DNA from: Leucobacter sp042726155
GTDB lineage: Bacteria; Actinomycetota; Actinomycetes; Actinomycetales; Microbacteriaceae
Direction of reading: 5' to 3'
DNA: 64,000 nt
NCBI RefSeq assembly: GCF_042726155.1
Contig: NZ_JBHXHV010000001.1
Location: 620,001-684,000 of the forward strand
The notes under the pieces were generated by a model. That model was not told the DNA's origin and did not search any database. It was given only the letters and a program-made list of their open reading frames with translations. This document shows positions 16,770-24,105 of the stretch, in pieces. Every line of letters begins with the position of its first letter. The first letter of the stretch is position 1. A program made the position numbers and the translations under genes.

Positions 16770-18149
16770 ATGACCGAACCCAAGCCCGCGGCGGCGACTT
16801 TGCCTGCCGTTGCCGACGTTATTGGCGCGTTGACCGGCATCGCCGCCGGAGACCAGCTTGACCGGGTGCGCGACCGTCGCCCCGAATCGAAAGAGCACGC
16901 TCAGGGCAGCTTCAACGCCCTGTTCGTGCCGGTCGACACCGCGCACGTGTCACTGCCTGAGCGGGCTGCGGTCGCGCTGTTCGTCGCGCGCCTGCACGAG
17001 GAGCCCGAGGCCGTCGAGTTCTACGGTGCGCTGCTGCGCGAGACCGGCGGGGGCGCCGGGCTGGAGCCGCTGATTGTGGCCGAGGCGGGTCGCGCTGCCG
17101 GATCGGGCCCATACGGCGCGTTCCGCGCCGAGAACGCCTCCGAGAGCGTCGCCGGGCCCGAGTACACCGTGGCATCGGTCGAGGCCGCCTACGCGCTCGG
17201 CGATCGACTCGCGGCGGCGCTCGAGCACGCTCACATGCTCGTGCTGCACCCGCGCGACGCGAGCCGCGAGCGTTTGCAGCCGCTGCTCGACGCTGGCTGG
17301 AGCACGACCGGGGTCGTCACGCTCTCGCAGCTCGTGTCGTTCCTCGCCTTCCAGCTGCGCGTGGCGCACGGGCTGCGCGAGTTGCGCGAGAGCATCGGCG
17401 GGGCTGCGTCTGCGGCGACGGCTGTTGCGGATGTTACGGCCGTGTCCGCCGCCACGCGAGATTCGCTTGAGGCGCTCGCTGCGACCGTGGCGCGCGCGGC
17501 GCGGGAGCGCGTGGGAGAGGAGGGCGCCGCGGCTGCGGCCTCCGCCCCGAGTGTCACTGAGCAATTGCCGGCAGCGCCCCGCGTCACCGAGCCTCCGCGC
17601 TTCACGCAGGACGTGCTCGGCTGGAAGCCGTGGCTCGAACCGCTGCCGGTCGCCGAATTTACTGAGTCGCACTACGACGCCCTCGTGCAGCGCGACCGCG
17701 TTCATATGCCCTACTTCCGGCTGCTCGCCCGTGACCCCGAGGCGCTGCGCGAGCGCACACTCACGGACATCGACATCTTCTTCAATACCGACGCTGGCCT
17801 GCCGCGCGCCGAACGCGAGCTCGCCGCGGCCGCGGCTTCCCGCTACAACGGATGCGTATTTTGCGCCTCGGTGCACTCGCGTTTCGCCACCGAACAGGGC
17901 GCCGACCGGGCCGAAGTGCAGCGGCTGCTTGACGAGGGTGTCACCGCGCGTGTGGGAACCAGGATCGACGCCATCGTCGACGCAACGGTCGCTCTGACGG
18001 CGACTCCGCCCCGATTCGGTCAAGCCGAGCTCGCCACGCTGCGCGAGGTGGGGCTCGACGAGCTTGAACTACTCGACTCAATTCAGGCGGGGGCGTTCTT
18101 CAACTGGGCGAATCGCCTGATGCTGTCGATCGGTGAGCCTTCGCTATAG
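16770..18149 (+). CDS. Fused CMD-domain / alkylhydroperoxidase-domain protein (Avi_7170-Avi_7169 type)
   Basis: A 459-residue two-part AhpD-superfamily protein. The N-terminal half (about residues 1-185) resembles the CMD proteins of the Avi_7170 family. The C-terminal half (about 255-455) resembles the Avi_7169 alkylhydroperoxidase family and carries the AhpD redox motif CVFCASVHS (CxxCxxxH). A low-complexity Ala-rich linker joins them. In other genomes the halves are separate genes beside an FMN-dependent luciferase-like monooxygenase and a KPN_01854-type ABC transporter; this is family knowledge recalled, not searched. SD GGAGGAGC precedes the ATG. The gene is last in the transporter operon and overlaps the convergent AraC gene by 50 bp. 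Confidence 0.82.
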   Translation: MTEPKPAAATLPAVADVIGALTGIAAGDQLDRVRDRRPESKEHAQGSFNALFVPVDTAHVSLPERAAVALFVARLHEEPEAVEFYGALLRETGGGAGLEPLIVAEAGRAAGSGPYGAFRAENASESVAGPEYTVASVEAAYALGDRLAAALEHAHMLVLHPRDASRERLQPLLDAGWSTTGVVTLSQLVSFLAFQLRVAHGLRELRESIGGAASAATAVADVTAVSAATRDSLEALAATVARAARERVGEEGAAAAASAPSVTEQLPAAPRVTEPPRFTQDVLGWKPWLEPLPVAEFTESHYDALVQRDRVHMPYFRLLARDPEALRERTLTDIDIFFNTDAGLPRAERELAAAAASRYNGCVFCASVHSRFATEQGADRAEVQRLLDEGVTARVGTRIDAIVDATVALTATPPRFGQAELATLREVGLDELELLDSIQAGAFFNWANRLMLSIGEPSL

Positions 18150-18942
18150 GGGCGGCCGCGTCACGACGGTACTCGCTCGGGGTGACGCCCAGCACCGCCT
18201 TGAAATCAGTTGAGAAGTGCGCGTGATCGGTGTAGCCGAGGGCTGCGGCGAGCTCAGCGATGCTCGCCGTCGGGTGGTCGCGGAGCCGTTCGGCGGCCTC
18301 TTGGAGGCGGCGCCTGCGAATCATCGCGTGGAGGGGAAGCCCAAACGCGCGCTCCGCGATTCGCTGGAGCGTGCGCGGCGACACGTGCAGCCGCTCAGGC
18401 AGCTGGTCGACGCGGGTGATTGACGGATCCCCGAGCAGCTCGCCCAGTGCGTTCGCGAGCTCGCCATCGCCCGCGCGCGCTGGCAGCGGTACACGCTCGG
18501 CGATCCAGCGCGAGAGTGCGTCGATAGCGGCTGCGCGCCGTGCCTCTCCGGGCACGGTTGCGTCGGTCATCGCGGCGACGATCGCCGCGTGCAGTGCGGG
18601 GTCGGCGACGCTGCGGGTTGCATCACGCAGCTCGGCCGGCCGCAGATCGAGCGCGCGGGTGGCTGCGGGCCTCAGCAACGCGCCCACCGCCCAGCCGGCT
18701 CCCGTGAGCACGCGCTCGGAACGGCGGGTCGCCGGGCCAATCGCCTCGATGCCCGCGGGGTCGACGACGAGGTTGCACGCTGGGAACGGCAGCACGTGCT
18801 GCCGCGATTCAACGCCGTCAGGCAGCTGCCACTCGGGCACCCAGAACCACTGCACGGCGTGCGAGATGTCGGTGGCGGCCGGCACACGGTGAAACTCCGG
18901 AAGACGATCGGGGTAGAGCACGCCGCGCCGATCCTGCTGCAT
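18100..18942 (-). CDS. AraC-family transcriptional regulator
   Basis: A 280-residue regulator. The C-terminal AraC DNA-binding domain has two HTH units: ITRVDQLPERLHVSPRTLQRIAERAFG and SIAELAAALGYTDHAHFSTDFKAVLGVTPSEYR. The N-terminal part (about 1-150) is a sensing domain of the unassigned type common in actinobacterial AraC proteins. The SD GAGGGGCC precedes ATG 18942. Its 3' end overlaps the CMD/AhpD gene by 50 bp in convergent orientation, so it may or may not control that operon. Four 14-bp tandem repeats sit just upstream of its start. Confidence 0.88.
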   Translation of the reverse strand: MQQDRRGVLYPDRLPEFHRVPAATDISHAVQWFWVPEWQLPDGVESRQHVLPFPACNLVVDPAGIEAIGPATRRSERVLTGAGWAVGALLRPAATRALDLRPAELRDATRSVADPALHAAIVAAMTDATVPGEARRAAAIDALSRWIAERVPLPARAGDGELANALGELLGDPSITRVDQLPERLHVSPRTLQRIAERAFGLPLHAMIRRRRLQEAAERLRDHPTASIAELAAALGYTDHAHFSTDFKAVLGVTPSEYRRDAAAPIAKAHRSTASGDSPS

Positions 18943-18962
18943 GGCCCCTCTTCTCGCTGCTT

Positions 18963-19018
18963 CGCTGCTTCGTGTGCGCTAGTTCGTGCCCGCTAGCTCG
19001 TGCCCGCTGCTTCGTGTG
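18963..19018. repeat. Four tandem copies of a 14-bp unit in the AraC/VOC intergenic region
   Basis: Units of the form CGCTRSYTCGTGYS occur at 18963, 18977, 18991 and 19005, with a degenerate fifth copy after. They occupy the space between the divergent start codons of the AraC and VOC genes, so they could be operator sites or simple repeats. Confidence 0.65.
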
Positions 19019-19074
19019 CGCCGCGATCTGTGCGGGTGGCGCGAATCTGCAAGACGGCGCCCTGTTCACGATCT

Positions 19075-19080
19075 TACGAT
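19075..19080 (+). promoter_or_regulatory. Candidate -10 element of the VOC gene
   Basis: TACGAT lies 6 bases before the ATG at 19087, and no ribosome binding site is seen. It fits leaderless transcription. Confidence 0.45.
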
Positions 19081-19086
19081 GAAGCC

Positions 19087-19608
19087 ATGAGCACAGAAAC
19101 CACCCCGAATGCCGCGCCCTCGCGCGCCGTGACCGGCGCGCACGCAACGAACGGCATGCCCCATGGATCAACGAGCTTGACCCCGTTCCTCGCGATTCCG
19201 AACGCGGCCGCGGCGATCGAGTTCTATCGCGACATTTTCGGCGCGCGCGTCGTGGACACGACTGAGTTCGGGGGGCTGGTGGCGCACGCTGAACTCGACT
19301 TCGGCACGGGGCATCTGCAGCTGGGCGAACCGATGCCCGACTATCACCTCGTCGCGCCCCCGGCAGGCGACGACGATTGCTATTCGATGGGGATCTACGT
19401 CGCCGACGTTGACGATGTGGTGGAGCGCGCCGTCGCGGCAGGCGCCGTGGTGCGCGAGCCCGCGACCGACTTCGTGTCGGGCGACCGCTTCGCGAGCATT
19501 CGCGACCCGTTCGGGGTGCGCTGGTCAGTGCTGACCCGGGTCGAGGATCTGTCGGAGGAGGAGAGCGTCGCCCGAGTCCGAGAGTGGGCGGCGTCGTACG
19601 AGGGGTAG
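19087..19608 (+). CDS. VOC-superfamily protein (glyoxalase/PhnB-like)
   Basis: A 173-residue protein with a PhnB-like VOC fold. Visible blocks are LTPFLAIPNAAAAIEFYRDIFGA, the paired beta-alpha-beta-beta-beta unit near residues 60-140 and the ending FGVRWSVLTRVEDLSEEE. Metal-ligand residues typical of VOC enzymes are not clearly complete, so it may be a binding or accessory protein rather than an enzyme. The frame extends upstream to 19000 but the start at 19087 is preceded by a promoter-like element. The DNA-binding or enzymatic substrate is unknown. Confidence 0.8.
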   Translation: MSTETTPNAAPSRAVTGAHATNGMPHGSTSLTPFLAIPNAAAAIEFYRDIFGARVVDTTEFGGLVAHAELDFGTGHLQLGEPMPDYHLVAPPAGDDDCYSMGIYVADVDDVVERAVAAGAVVREPATDFVSGDRFASIRDPFGVRWSVLTRVEDLSEEESVARVREWAASYEG

Positions 19609-19665
19609 TGGTTGGGGGCTCCCGCCCTCCCTCCCTACCGTTCGCCCTCCCTCCCTCCCGTTCGC

Positions 19666-19738
19666 CCCGAGCGGGGTAACTTTTGACGCGTGTCGAACCT
19701 GCAACACGCGTCAAAAGTTACCCCGCTTCGGGTTTTTT
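19666..19738. terminator. 28-bp-arm palindromic element with T-tract (copy 1)
   Basis: Left arm 19666-19693 (CCCGAGCGGGGTAACTTTTG then ACGCGTGT) pairs with 19704-19732, one base bulged, around the loop CGAACCTGCA. It is followed by T6. Read rightwards it is a strong intrinsic terminator for the VOC gene. The same element recurs at 21489-21553 with compensatory arm changes. Confidence 0.8.
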
Positions 19739-19834
19739 GGGGAGGGGCGGGGCGGAGGGGGAGGAATTGGTTCATTTGGATTGACTTGTTTTGGATCTTG
19801 AGGGGGACCACTTGCCCGCGGCAGGCTGAACAGT

Positions 19835-20758
19835 ATGACCGAAACGACTACTGCTGACACGTCCGCCTCGACCATCTCTTCTACCGGATCACCACTCGTG
19901 AAGCGCGGCCTCGCCGACATGCTGAAGGGCGGCGTGATCATGGATGTCGTGACCCCCGAGCAGGCGCGCATCGCCGAGGACGCTGGTGCTGTTGCCGTCA
20001 TGGCGCTCGAGCGCGTCCCCGCTGATATTCGCGCACAGGGTGGGGTTGCGCGCATGAGCGATCCGGACCTGATTGACGCCATCAAAGCAACCGTGTCCAT
20101 CCCGGTAATGGCGAAGGCTCGCATCGGCCACTTCGTCGAGGCTCAGGTGCTCGAAGCGCTCGAGGTTGACTACATCGACGAGTCGGAGGTGCTGTCGCCC
20201 GCTGACTACGTGAACCACATCGACAAGCGCGGATTCACGGTGCCGTTCGTCTGCGGCGCGACGAATCTGGGCGAGGCGCTCCGGCGCATTGCAGAGGGCG
20301 CAGCGATGATCCGCTCGAAGGGCGAGGCCGGCACTGGCGATGTCTCTGAAGCCACGAAACACATTCGCACGATCCGGCGCGAGATTGCCCGCCTCACGAC
20401 TCTCGGCACCGATGAGCTGTATGTCGCCGCGAAAGAGCTTGCCGCGCCCTACGACCTCGTCGCCGAAATTGCGGCCACCGGGAAGTTGCCCGTCGTGCTC
20501 TTCACCGCCGGCGGGGTCGCGACGCCCGCTGACGCGGCGATGATGATGCAGCTGGGAGCGGATGGCGTATTTGTCGGATCCGGCATCTTCAAGTCGGGCG
20601 AACCGGCTAAGCGCGCCGCCGCGATCGTTCGGGCGACGGCTCGTTTCGATGATCCGAGTGCCATCGCCGATGCGTCGCGCGGGCTTGGCGAGGCGATGGT
20701 CGGCATCAACGTGACGGATCTCGCGGCCCCGCACCGGCTGGCCGAGCGCGGCTGGTGA
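19835..20758 (+). CDS. pdxS: Pyridoxal 5'-phosphate synthase lyase subunit PdxS
   Basis: A 307-residue (beta/alpha)8-barrel synthase that makes PLP from ribose 5-phosphate, glyceraldehyde 3-phosphate and ammonia supplied by PdxT. Conserved blocks include KRGLADMLKGGVIMDVVTPEQA, the MALERVPADIRAQGGVARMSDP segment, VMAKARIGHFVEAQ with the essential lysine, and the phosphate-binding GEAGTGDVSEATKHIR. The N-terminus carries about 20 extra residues rich in Thr/Ser. No strong SD precedes it; CAGGCT about 7 bases before the ATG could be a -10 box. It is coupled to pdxT by a GTGA overlap. Confidence 0.97.
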   Translation: MTETTTADTSASTISSTGSPLVKRGLADMLKGGVIMDVVTPEQARIAEDAGAVAVMALERVPADIRAQGGVARMSDPDLIDAIKATVSIPVMAKARIGHFVEAQVLEALEVDYIDESEVLSPADYVNHIDKRGFTVPFVCGATNLGEALRRIAEGAAMIRSKGEAGTGDVSEATKHIRTIRREIARLTTLGTDELYVAAKELAAPYDLVAEIAATGKLPVVLFTAGGVATPADAAMMMQLGADGVFVGSGIFKSGEPAKRAAAIVRATARFDDPSAIADASRGLGEAMVGINVTDLAAPHRLAERGW

Positions 20759-21507
20759 GCCCGTCCGACCGGCGGCTTACGGTTGGAGTGCTCGCGCTGC
20801 AGGGGGGCGTCGCCGAGCACGTCGAGATGCTCGAACGACTCGGCGCGCGCATCACGATCGTGCGCCGCGAAAGGGACCTCGCGGGCGCCGACGGCCTGCG
20901 GGTCGATGCGCTGGTCCTGCCGGGTGGGGAATCGAGCACGCAGGATCGGCTACTCCGCCTCTTCGACATGGCTGCGGGTCTGCGCGGGGTCATCGAGCAG
21001 GGCGTGCCGACGCTCGGAACCTGCGCCGGGCTCGTGCTGCTCGCTCGGGAGGTGCATGATCCGGCTCCGGGGCAAGGCTCGCTTGCCGTCTTGGATGTTG
21101 CGGTGCGGCGAAACGCTCTCGGCTCACAGGTGGAATCGCGCGAGGCCGAGATCGCGGTCGATGCCGGGGATGTTGTCGGGCAGCGGGAGGGCCGCGTTCG
21201 TGCCGCGTTGATTCGGGCGCCCGAGGTGGTCTCCGTCGGAGACGGTGCGCGCGCGATATGCCGGATCGACGGCCGTGTGTTCGGCGCGACGTCGGCGGTT
21301 GAAAGCGAGGCGTCGACATCGGAACCCGACGCAGTTCTCGCTGGCAGCGACCGCCCGAAGAACGACCGCCCGATGCGACTCGGCTCGGTGACGGGTATCG
21401 CGTTCCACCCGGAGCTCACGGTCGACCCGGCGTTCCACCGCGCGCTGCTCGCCCAAGCTGCTCGGCCGACCGGCCGACCGGCCGACGCCGAGCGGGGCAA
21501 ATTCTGA
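20755..21507 (+). CDS. pdxT: Pyridoxal 5'-phosphate synthase glutaminase subunit PdxT
   Basis: A 250-residue glutaminase that delivers ammonia to PdxS. The triad residues are recognisable: Cys in TLGTCAGLVLLA and the His-Glu pair in AFHPELTVD, with the GGESST motif near the N-terminus. Typical PdxT proteins have about 190-200 residues; this one has an insertion (about 30 residues, Ser/Glu/Asp-rich) between CRIDGRVFGATSA and GIAFHPE, and a C-terminal extension. The last codons (AERGKF) and stop fall inside the left arm of the palindromic element at 21489-21553. It starts with GTG overlapping pdxS. Confidence 0.95.
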   Translation: MSPSDRRLTVGVLALQGGVAEHVEMLERLGARITIVRRERDLAGADGLRVDALVLPGGESSTQDRLLRLFDMAAGLRGVIEQGVPTLGTCAGLVLLAREVHDPAPGQGSLAVLDVAVRRNALGSQVESREAEIAVDAGDVVGQREGRVRAALIRAPEVVSVGDGARAICRIDGRVFGATSAVESEASTSEPDAVLAGSDRPKNDRPMRLGSVTGIAFHPELTVDPAFHRALLAQAARPTGRPADAERGKF

Positions 21508-21553
21508 CGGGTGTCGCGACCGCAACACCCGTCAGAAGTTACCCCGCTTCGGG
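21489..21553. repeat. Palindromic element (copy 2) that encodes the ends of both convergent genes
   Basis: Left arm from CGAGCGGGGC (21489) pairs with the right arm ending CCCCGCTTCGGG. It matches the 19666 element, but the arms differ at paired positions (GCG/CGC against GGG/CCC, TTTTGAC/GTCAAAA against TTCTGAC/GTCAGAA), so the pairing is kept. The left arm carries the pdxT stop, and the right arm the XRE gene's stop. Confidence 0.8.
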
Positions 21554-22162
21554 TTGAGCGGTGGTGGGTGGGGTGGTGGGGGTTGGGGTGGGGGTGGCCG
21601 ACGCCGGGAGGCCCGGACCACTGTGGAGGTGCAGTCGTTCGCCGACCGAGTTGAAGATGCTGATCACCTCGCATCCGCGGGCCCCCTCAGCTCGCATGCG
21701 GTGCGGCACGGAGGTGTCGAACTCCGCGGCCTCGCCACGACCGAGCACGTGTTCGCGGTCGGCGAGCGTGAGCCGCAGCTTTCCCGACAGCACGTAGAGC
21801 CACTCGTGCCCCTCGTGCACCTGCAGCTCACGCTCGGGCGCATCTGGGTGGTACGTGATCTTGAACGCCCGCACTTCGGACGCCTCCCTGGTGAGCGGCG
21901 CGATGGTCATGCCGTCGCGGCGAATGGTGGTGCGGTGCACGCGAGGGTCGCGATCCGGCGCGTCGAGCAGGTCATCGACCCTGATGCCGAGCTGCCTCGT
22001 GAGCGGCAGCAGCAGTTCCAAGCTCGCCTGACGCTTGCCCGATTCGAGTCGCGAGAGCGTGCTCGGCGACATTCCGGCGCGCTCGGCGAGATCTTCGAGG
22101 GTCCAGCCGCGATCTTGCCGCGCAGACCGCAGCCGCGGCCCGAGTCGCTCAAGCTCGTTCAT
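21539..22162 (-). CDS. XRE-family transcriptional regulator with cupin domain
   Basis: A 207-residue regulator: an N-terminal HTH_3 domain (about residues 6-65, with LEDLAERAGMSPSTLSRLES as the HTH) joined to a C-terminal cupin (about 105-180; the HEGHEWLYVLSGKLRL strand is typical). The start ATG 22162 follows GAGGAGTCGACAC. It is divergent from the thioredoxin-reductase-like and methyltransferase genes, a grouping common in actinobacteria, and likely regulates them and itself through TTGCAA/TTGCAC-type sites in between. Its last residues (QPEAG, in a Pro/Thr-rich tail) are encoded by the arm of a palindromic repeat. The cupin ligand is unknown. Confidence 0.88.
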   Translation of the reverse strand: MNELERLGPRLRSARQDRGWTLEDLAERAGMSPSTLSRLESGKRQASLELLLPLTRQLGIRVDDLLDAPDRDPRVHRTTIRRDGMTIAPLTREASEVRAFKITYHPDAPERELQVHEGHEWLYVLSGKLRLTLADREHVLGRGEAAEFDTSVPHRMRAEGARGCEVISIFNSVGERLHLHSGPGLPASATPTPTPTTPPTTAQPEAG

Positions 22163-22189
22163 GTGTCGACTCCTCACGGTTTGCCAATA

Positions 22190-22216
22190 GTGCAAGACAG
22201 ATTGCAAGTATTGCAC
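22190..22216. promoter_or_regulatory. Probable operator between divergent XRE and reductase genes
   Basis: GTGCAA (22190-22195), TTGCAA (22202-22207) and TTGCAC (22211-22216) form an inverted-repeat cluster in the 74-bp divergent promoter region. This is the place where an autoregulated XRE repressor would bind. Confidence 0.5.
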
Positions 22217-22236
22217 GCGGGCCTGATGCTGAACGT

Positions 22237-23259
22237 ATGACTTACACACACTGGGATGCCATCGTGATCGGCGGCGGGGCCGCCGGGCTCAGCGCCGCAC
22301 AAGCCCTCGGGCGTTCACTGCGCCGCACGCTCGTAATCGACGGCGGCCTGCCCCGCAACCGCTTTGCTTCACATATGCACAACGTGCTCGGCCTGGACGG
22401 CACGCCGCCGCTCGAGCTCGTTGCGCGCGGCCGAGCCGAGGCAGAGGCGTACGGCGTCGAATTTCGAACCGGCGCGGTGCGCACGGTGCGCGACGGCACT
22501 GCTGACACGCACGAGACAACGAGTGCCGGATCGCCAGCCCCCGACCGCGCCACCGCTCCCAGCGGGTTCGTGTCGATCGAACTCGACTCCGGCGAGACAC
22601 TGCTGACCCGCGCCGTCGTTGTCGCCACTGGTGTCACCGATGAGCTGCCCGAGATTCCAGGTCTCGCGGAGCGCTGGGGTGCGAGTGTGCTGCACTGCCC
22701 GTACTGCCACGGTTGGGAGGTGCGCGGGCAACGCCTCGCGGTTGTGACCACATCGCCCATCGGACTGCACCAGGCCAAGCTGCTGGGTCAGTGGAGCGAC
22801 AACCTGACCGTCTTCACCGCCGGGCTCGTTGACGACGCGGGGGTCAGTGCACTCGACGCCGTAACCGAGCGCGGGCTGCTTGCCCGCGGCGTGCACCTGG
22901 TCGCGGCCCCCGTCACCGAGGTGGCGGGTGATGGCGCGCAGGTAACCGCCGTCCGCACGGCAGACGGGCAGGAATACCCGGTCGACGCCGTCTTCACCGG
23001 TTTCTCGATGGTGCCGCACGACAGTTTTCTGCGGGACCTCGCGCTCGATCGCAGTGAGACGCCGATGGGAGCGTTCATCAGCGTGGACCCGATGCAGCGC
23101 ACCAGCCACCCGCGTATTTGGGCGGCGGGAAATGTGGTCTCGCCCGCGGCATCAGTGCCGATGGTGATGGGCGCAGGCACTCTGGCGGGAGCAGCCGTAA
23201 ACGCAGCGCTCGTCGAAGAGGACATTGCGCTCGCCGCAGCAGAGAGGGCAGGGATCTGA
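22237..23259 (+). CDS. NAD(P)/FAD-dependent oxidoreductase, thioredoxin-reductase-like
   Basis: A 340-residue pyridine-nucleotide disulfide oxidoreductase. FAD motif IGGGAAGLSAAQALGRS starts near residue 11. The redox pair is Cys154-Pro-Tyr-Cys157 in HCPYCHGWEVRG, matching the low-molecular thioredoxin-reductase arrangement, and the C-terminal FAD segment RTSHPRIWAAGNV is present. The middle NADPH-binding region (residues about 165-200) lacks a clean GxGxxA motif, so it may act as a ferredoxin/flavin-type or thiol-specific variant. The ATG follows TGATGCT, with no clear SD. A methyltransferase gene follows directly. Confidence 0.85.
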   Translation: MTYTHWDAIVIGGGAAGLSAAQALGRSLRRTLVIDGGLPRNRFASHMHNVLGLDGTPPLELVARGRAEAEAYGVEFRTGAVRTVRDGTADTHETTSAGSPAPDRATAPSGFVSIELDSGETLLTRAVVVATGVTDELPEIPGLAERWGASVLHCPYCHGWEVRGQRLAVVTTSPIGLHQAKLLGQWSDNLTVFTAGLVDDAGVSALDAVTERGLLARGVHLVAAPVTEVAGDGAQVTAVRTADGQEYPVDAVFTGFSMVPHDSFLRDLALDRSETPMGAFISVDPMQRTSHPRIWAAGNVVSPAASVPMVMGAGTLAGAAVNAALVEEDIALAAAERAGI

Positions 23260-23967
23260 ATGAATACGCACACCCACGGAGCCAGCCACGACCACGGTGC
23301 CCATAACAATCGCGAGTTGCCAGATGCTCTGACCGACCCTGTCGAATTCTGGGAGGGGCGCTACGGTTCTGCTGAGCGGGTCTGGTCGGGCCGAGTGAAC
23401 GGCACCCTCGCCGACCTCGTCGGCGACTGGTCGCCCGGTAGCTCGCTCGATCTCGGCAGTGGCGAAGGCGGCGATGTGCTGTGGCTTGCTGAGCGAGGTT
23501 GGCGAGCCACCGGCATCGATTTGTCGGCGACGGCCATCGCGCGGGCGCAGCGCGCGGCTGCAGAATCGGCGTTCACCGGTGCCACATTCATTGCGGCCGA
23601 CCTCGGCGACTGGGTTGATGATCCGGCATCGATTGATCGAAGTGATGAGCCGTTTGACCTCGTCACCGCAAGCTTTTTCCAATCGCCCGTGGCATTGCCG
23701 CGCGAGCGCATCTTGCGTGCCGCGGCGAACCACGTCGCAGCCGGTGGTGCGCTCGTGATCATCGCTCACGCGGCGGCGCCCGAATGGTCAGAGCACCACG
23801 ACGCTGAGTTCCCGACGCCGGCGGAGGAGCTCGCGACGCTCGAGCTGTCACCGCACGAGTGGGTGGTCGACGTCGCCGAGGTGCGGGAGCGCGAGGCCCT
23901 CGGTCCCAACGGAACCCCAACGCTGTTGCTCGATTCGGTGGTGGTTGCCCGCCGCAAGCGCAACTAG
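23260..23967 (+). CDS. Class I SAM-dependent methyltransferase
   Basis: A 235-residue methyltransferase of the TehB/UbiE-like group. Motif I is SSLDLGSGEGGDVLWLAERG (residues about 65-84) and motif II is FDLVTASFFQSP. The N-terminus is His-rich (MNTHTHGASHDHGAH), which could bind metal. The ATG starts one base after the reductase TGA, so the two are a single transcript. Grouping with an XRE-cupin regulator and a thioredoxin-reductase-like enzyme suggests tellurite, thiol or metalloid detoxification; this is inference only. Confidence 0.85.
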   Translation: MNTHTHGASHDHGAHNNRELPDALTDPVEFWEGRYGSAERVWSGRVNGTLADLVGDWSPGSSLDLGSGEGGDVLWLAERGWRATGIDLSATAIARAQRAAAESAFTGATFIAADLGDWVDDPASIDRSDEPFDLVTASFFQSPVALPRERILRAAANHVAAGGALVIIAHAAAPEWSEHHDAEFPTPAEELATLELSPHEWVVDVAEVREREALGPNGTPTLLLDSVVVARRKRN

Positions 23968-24105
23968 CGAGCTGCCCGGATCGTCGCCCGGATGATCCCA
24001 CGGGTGAATGATCGCGCAAGGCCTGTTGCAAACCCCTCTGACGTCGTAATCTGTCACCATAGTGCCGCCATAGCTAGGTGGGAAGAATTACAGGGGGTTA
24101 CCGAA

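Noticed and set aside
16770..18149. Two separate genes (CMD and AhpD)
   Set aside because: The frame is continuous, with a linker, no internal stop and no start with a ribosome binding site at the join, so a fusion is the simplest reading.
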